A stretch of DNA of 64,000 nt, taken from NCBI GenBank assembly GCA_022376515.1, contig WTXI01000168.1, positions 1-64,000 on the forward strand, given 5' to 3'. Below the pieces are notes generated by a model that saw only the letters and a program-made list of their open reading frames with translations, had not been told where the DNA came from and ran no database searches. This stretch comes from Lactifluus volemus (lineage: Eukaryota > Basidiomycota > Agaricomycetes > Russulales > Russulaceae). Each line of letters begins with the position of its first letter. The stretch's first letter is position 1. The translations under genes and the position numbers were made by a program. Shown piece after piece: positions 60,062 to 64,000 of the stretch.

Positions 60062-60090
60062 GGTAGTGACGATGACCCTGTACGATATAG
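60062..60090 (-). repeat. Right TIR of the pogo-like element
   Basis: Perfect reverse complement of 57,069-57,097, followed by TA at 60,091-60,092. Confidence 0.95.
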
Positions 60091-60409
60091 TAGAGTAGAC
60101 ATTGTATCATTTGATAGTGTCAGAATGGTCGTATCTGGAAAAAAACAGGGAGAAAAGAGCAATGAGAGAGAGTTGGTCACTATGACAGCGGAAATGGGGT
60201 GTTGTGTAATTAACGCTCCGAGTCGGCATGAGACGGCAAATTCATTTATTAGAGATTTGATCGAGAAAAGGTTTGATATTGGTGCTGCGCATAAATCTTG
60301 TTCTAATTATACTTATCGGTTGTCGGTCGCAATCTCACTTCTCTTCTTTATTCTCTTTATTTTCTCTCTCTCTCTTCGCCTCTCGTTAGGTCTTTCCTTT
60401 CAACTCCCC

Positions 60410-62846
60410 ATGCGCTCCTTTCACCTACTTTCCTTTTTCCTTTCCTTTTTATTTTTCCTTTCCGTAGCTGCACAAGATACACAAGGATATCACGTCTATC
60501 AGCCCAAAAATCAGGTCATCTTTGGTGGTACAGCCCTTCATCTCACTGCAACTAGTACTGCTTCCGCCGCCAATTTTACTGGTGCAGCTGCATATGATCA
60601 AACCGTTCTCACCCCACCCGCCGTCCCCAACCCTCCAATCCCTTCGCAGATCCCAATACAACTGACGAGCAATGGTGGTATCGCCAATCTTTCCATTCCC
60701 CAGAGTGGTGCCTTCTTTGGGTTTTCCATAGAGATGTCCGTATCCAATCAAGTTTGTGAGTCTTCATACTATTCGTCTCGAAGCATCCTGACTGACAGCC
60801 ATCTCAGTGGGGAAGAACAGGTGGGCATCTCTTTATGTGTATCCGCTCCAACTCGGATGTCGACGTGCACCATCAGCTCGTTAATACAGGTCCCCTTCTT
60901 GAACCTCATGGCGAATATAGTCGAGCGGGCCGGCTGGGTCCAGCTCCGCGTAGGTGGCAATTCTCAAGAGACCGCACAGCTGGTCTCTAGCCTTCCAAAC
61001 GGTACAATCCTCGCTAAAGATTTGAACAACACTTCCGGTCCTACAAGCACACCGCCGCTGGAATATACTGTTGACTTACTATACATGATGGCCAACATTT
61101 CTAAACTCACAAACGCGCGCTGGTACCTCGGTTCGTTTCTCTTTTTTTTTCCCATCATACATATAATCAACTTTGACGCAGGTATCCCCTTTGCCACACA
61201 AGCACCGTTCTCGCTTGCGATTGTTGAACGAGGACAGGAAATTCTCGGTGATAAGCTCCTCGGTTTCCAAGCCGGAAATGAACCAGATCTCTACGCTTCT
61301 CACGGACGCAGGCCTCAGGTAAGATTTAGAACATCTCGCAAGCTGGTATCAACTTCATTGATGATCCTTATCAGAGCTACTCGCAATTTGATTATTTTGG
61401 AGAGATCGGCGTCCTTGTGCAGCAGATTGCCAACGACTCGTTCATCACGAAAAAGAATAATTTCCTCATTGTCCCTAGCCTACAAACGGTGTGGACACCA
61501 GAAAGCATGTGGAATACAGGTATTGTTGCCTCTTACTCGAGTAGCATTCTCGCTCTCGCCGTCGAACGGTGCGGACAATTTTGGAATTTGGAATACCCAC
61601 CGCTCTGGTCCTCACTTCTCTTTCAGGTACCCTGCCGATAACTGCGCTGCTCTCTACCCCTCTCTTGGAGAAGTCTTGCAAAATCCTCAAGATATTTTTA
61701 TAAACTATTTACAGCACAATGCTTCCACCAACCTCGTCTCCTCCTACCTCAATTCGACTGCATTCGCACAACAGAACGGGAAGCCATTCATAATGTTTGA
61801 GACAAACACCGCATCTTGCTCCGGTTTCCGAGGAATTTCCAACTCTTTTGGCGCGGCACTTTGGGGCCTCGATTGGGCGCTTACAATGGCGTATAGCAAC
61901 TTTACTTCGGCCCTGTTCCATGTCGGTGGACAGAACGCATATTATAATCCTTTCACTCCTCCACCGACCAATCAATCCACTTTCCATCAGTGGACGATCG
62001 GGCCAATATATTACTCTGCTCTCGCGATGGCCGAAGCGATGGGACCAAACAACGCATCTCAAGTCGTCGATCTCACTACGAATATCAATACACCAATCTA
62101 TGCTATATATGAGAATGGCGCACCAACAAAGGTAGCCCTGATCAATTTTGTGACGGACTCGAGTGGTGCGTCAACGTACACAGCCGTGATTTCAATCGGC
62201 GGTGGTACTTCGGGCCAGAGCAATGCGACGCCTGCGCAAGTCCAAGTCAAGTAAGTTTGACTGTCAACGTTGTCTCCCCAAAAATTCCAACATCCTCATT
62301 CTGCAGGTACCTCTTGGCCGACTCTGTGTCAGCTAAGGATAACTTTACCTGGGCAGGGCAGGTAAGCAAATTCCTTTTGACACCAACTTTCCCCGTCTTG
62401 GGATGCCGCCTTTCTTGTGCTGTATGGCTGACGACGCAATCGGACATCCCCTGCAGACGCTGGGAAACAACCTTAACTCGGATGGCCGTCTTAAGGGCAC
62501 GCTGAACGTGACGACAATAGAATGCAACCAGAATGCCAACACGTGTTCGATCCCGGTGCCCGCACCGGCCTTTGCGCTTGTCTTCCTCACGAGCAACGCA
62601 CTCAAAGCCGTATCGCCCACCTCGACCATGACATATCCTACGACGGCGGTTACGGCCCATGGCAACACGCTCTCTATTGACCCGTCCATGCTTGCGACCT
62701 CGTATGGGCACTCGGGCATGGAAGACACGCGCGGCGCCACGAGCCCGGGGAGTGTCTCTGGCACGTCGTCATTGTACGCTGCGCTACCTGGCGCGCTCAC
62801 TTTGTTCGCGGCTGCGCTGGGAGCAGCGGTAGTGGCCCTGCGGTAG
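60410..62846 (+). CDS. Secreted GH79-type glycosidase (beta-glucuronidase-like)
   Basis: Eight exons: 60,410-60,755, 60,808-60,820, 60,877-61,130, 61,182-61,318, 61,375-61,568, 61,627-62,250, 62,307-62,361 and 62,457-62,846, giving 670 residues. The start MRSFHLLSFFLSFLFFLSV is a signal peptide; the longer upstream open frame lacks similarity. The body fits family GH79. FFGFSIEMSVSNQVLGKN is restored by a 13-nt micro-exon. Then come WVQLRVGGNSQETA, GFQAGNEPDLY (putative acid/base Glu, about 241) and KPFIMFETNTASCSGF (putative nucleophile Glu, about 372). A beta domain follows, then a Ser/Thr/Gly-rich stretch and a hydrophobic end (LTLFAAALGAAVVALR), suggesting a GPI anchor. GH79 enzymes cleave glucuronic acid from glycans such as arabinogalactan or other polysaccharides; the substrate here is unknown. 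The pogo element ends 320 bp upstream of the ATG. Confidence 0.88.
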
Positions 62847-64000
62847 TTAATGGTGTCTGTGGTCGTGGCACGCGCGTGTACAAGACTTTTACGCGGGGGA
62901 TGCTCTATATGCTTACCCATGGACCCAGTTGTACTAGTAAACTTACAAGATGGTGAAATGCGTTGGGGTTAACGTTCTCATGGCCAACACCGGTTGTAAG
63001 CCATTCTCGCAGAATCACACCGAATGCGTTGACGTGGTGTGTCTTCGTTGTTTTTTTAGGAGAGACATTTTCGACTCAGACTCGATTTGTTATTCGTTCG
63101 TTCACGTCGTCTACTCTCGCTTTTTTCTTCAGGTGTAGCGATGTTTCCCCTAACACTCATGTATCTTTTCAACGCAGTTGTCGGGTTTCTTTGATTGTCT
63201 GGGTACATCAAAGGTTAATGAGATTAGAACACGTATACAGAGATGAGGTGATAAACCTTATCAACCCTCAAGGCGGCGATCACCGGTGATCGATTGTACA
63301 CTTACCGACTTGTTGGATAAGCTTTCAAGTTTGGAGACCCAGTAGAACTCCATTGCTCGTCTCTACAGCATGGGCGAGCGCCACCATTTTGTCCACTCAG
63401 GGCTGACCCAAACCTTGAGAAATGACAGTCCTGTTCGCTGATCATACGATGTTGCGTAATAAATTCGACAACAACACGATGATTAAGGCGCGTCACGGTT
63501 CCCAATATCTGGGGCCTGTTCTAAGGCGTCACTCTTTCTTCTGCCTTGTGGCTTGCGGGTTCTATATTTGCATTGCTATTTGTTATGACAAGTGATTACG
63601 GCAAGCGGTGGCTCTTAGTGGTTTCTCTCCGTCGCCTCCTTTGCAAGCATGACAAAAACAAGCTTTACCATGGAAGTACGGTTGTACATGGTATAACTTA
63701 CTACTGTAGGTACTGTATACTAAATCCATTGAGCGGGGATTGATCCGGAAATACGAAGTGAGCACAAAGGGGTTATTACACGTTTAGTCACAATCAGTTT
63801 CCAATACGAATACATCAGGGCCACTGTAGCCCAGCCCCTGCCATCCTCCACCACCGCTACCACATACAAAAGCCCTGGCCTGGGCCGGGCCAAGCCGGAG
63901 CCAAGCTGGAATCGAAACAGCACTAGGGTCACATATAAATACCAGGGGGTCATAGTCAAACGGCCGTGCAAACGCTCGTAAAAGAAAGCAAAAAGGACGA
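62847..64000. other. 3' intergenic to window end
   Basis: Only short frames without recognisable domains. No TIR, tRNA or conserved exon was seen. Confidence 0.4.

Larger units (their letters stand above)
57069..60090 (-). mobile_element. Complete pogo-like DNA transposon (3,022 bp)
   Basis: The terminal inverted repeats are identical over 29 bp: left 57,069-57,097 starting CTATATCGTACAGGGTCATC, right 60,062-60,090 as its reverse complement. Weaker similarity continues inward (CCGTCA). The element is flanked by TA on both sides (57,067-57,068 and 60,091-60,092), the target duplication of the Tc1/mariner superfamily. It contains one spliced, uninterrupted transposase gene. Perfect TIRs, an intact gene and a clean TA duplication suggest recent insertion. 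Confidence 0.93.

Noticed and set aside
62950..63290. Two overlapping plus-strand frames after GH79
   Set aside because: They share the same bases in different frames, contain no conserved motif and lie in the GH79 3' region.

Overview
The window looks like nuclear DNA of an agaricomycete fungus. Genes are split by many 45-65 nt GT-AG introns, and the families are typical of that group: a DUF6533 membrane protein, a STAND/NLR receptor with a Goodbye-type N-terminus, a GH79 glycosidase with a C-terminal tail, and a pogo-type DNA transposon. A Rhizoctonia/Ceratobasidium-like genome would fit, but the species is inference. I rebuilt the main gene models by hand from splice signals and family conservation. 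Where exon coordinates are given, the exon lengths sum to a multiple of three.

Left part (1-22,960): a repetitive region built from three copies of one cassette, a PIH1-domain gene followed on the same strand by a DUF6533 membrane-protein gene. Copy A (+, about 2,600-10,150) has a decayed PIH1 remnant, and its membrane gene is split by a 3.7-kb TIR-bounded element carrying a piece of an Abp1/drebrin-like actin-binding gene. Copy B (-, about 10,380-15,890) is best preserved and has an intact PIH1 gene. Copy C (-, about 17,110-22,960) has a dead PIH1 gene and two further small insertions. Fragments of the NLR and RNA-binding genes found further right also lie here.

Middle part (23,000-35,560): single-copy housekeeping genes. 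A DAHP synthase (+, with a 4-nt micro-exon) converges on APC1 (-). Next comes a short graveyard with an ankyrin fragment fused to a VPS16 C-terminal fragment, then a 22-exon SYG1/XPR1 phosphate exporter (-).

Right-middle (36,680-49,811): a 6.3-kb tandem duplication of an NLR gene (+) converging on an Hrp1-like RNA-binding protein gene (-). The second copies (NLR-B, Hrp1-B) are intact. The first copies carry a 7-nt frameshift deletion (NLR-A), and a truncation, a frameshift, a lost splice donor and an altered RNP1 motif (Hrp1-A).

Right end (50,093-64,000): a VHS/GAT-type trafficking adaptor (-), an Nnf1-like kinetochore gene (-), an intact-looking 3.0-kb pogo transposon with perfect 29-bp TIRs and TA flanks, and 320 bp beyond it an intact GH79 gene (+). 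No rRNA, tRNA or CRISPR was seen.
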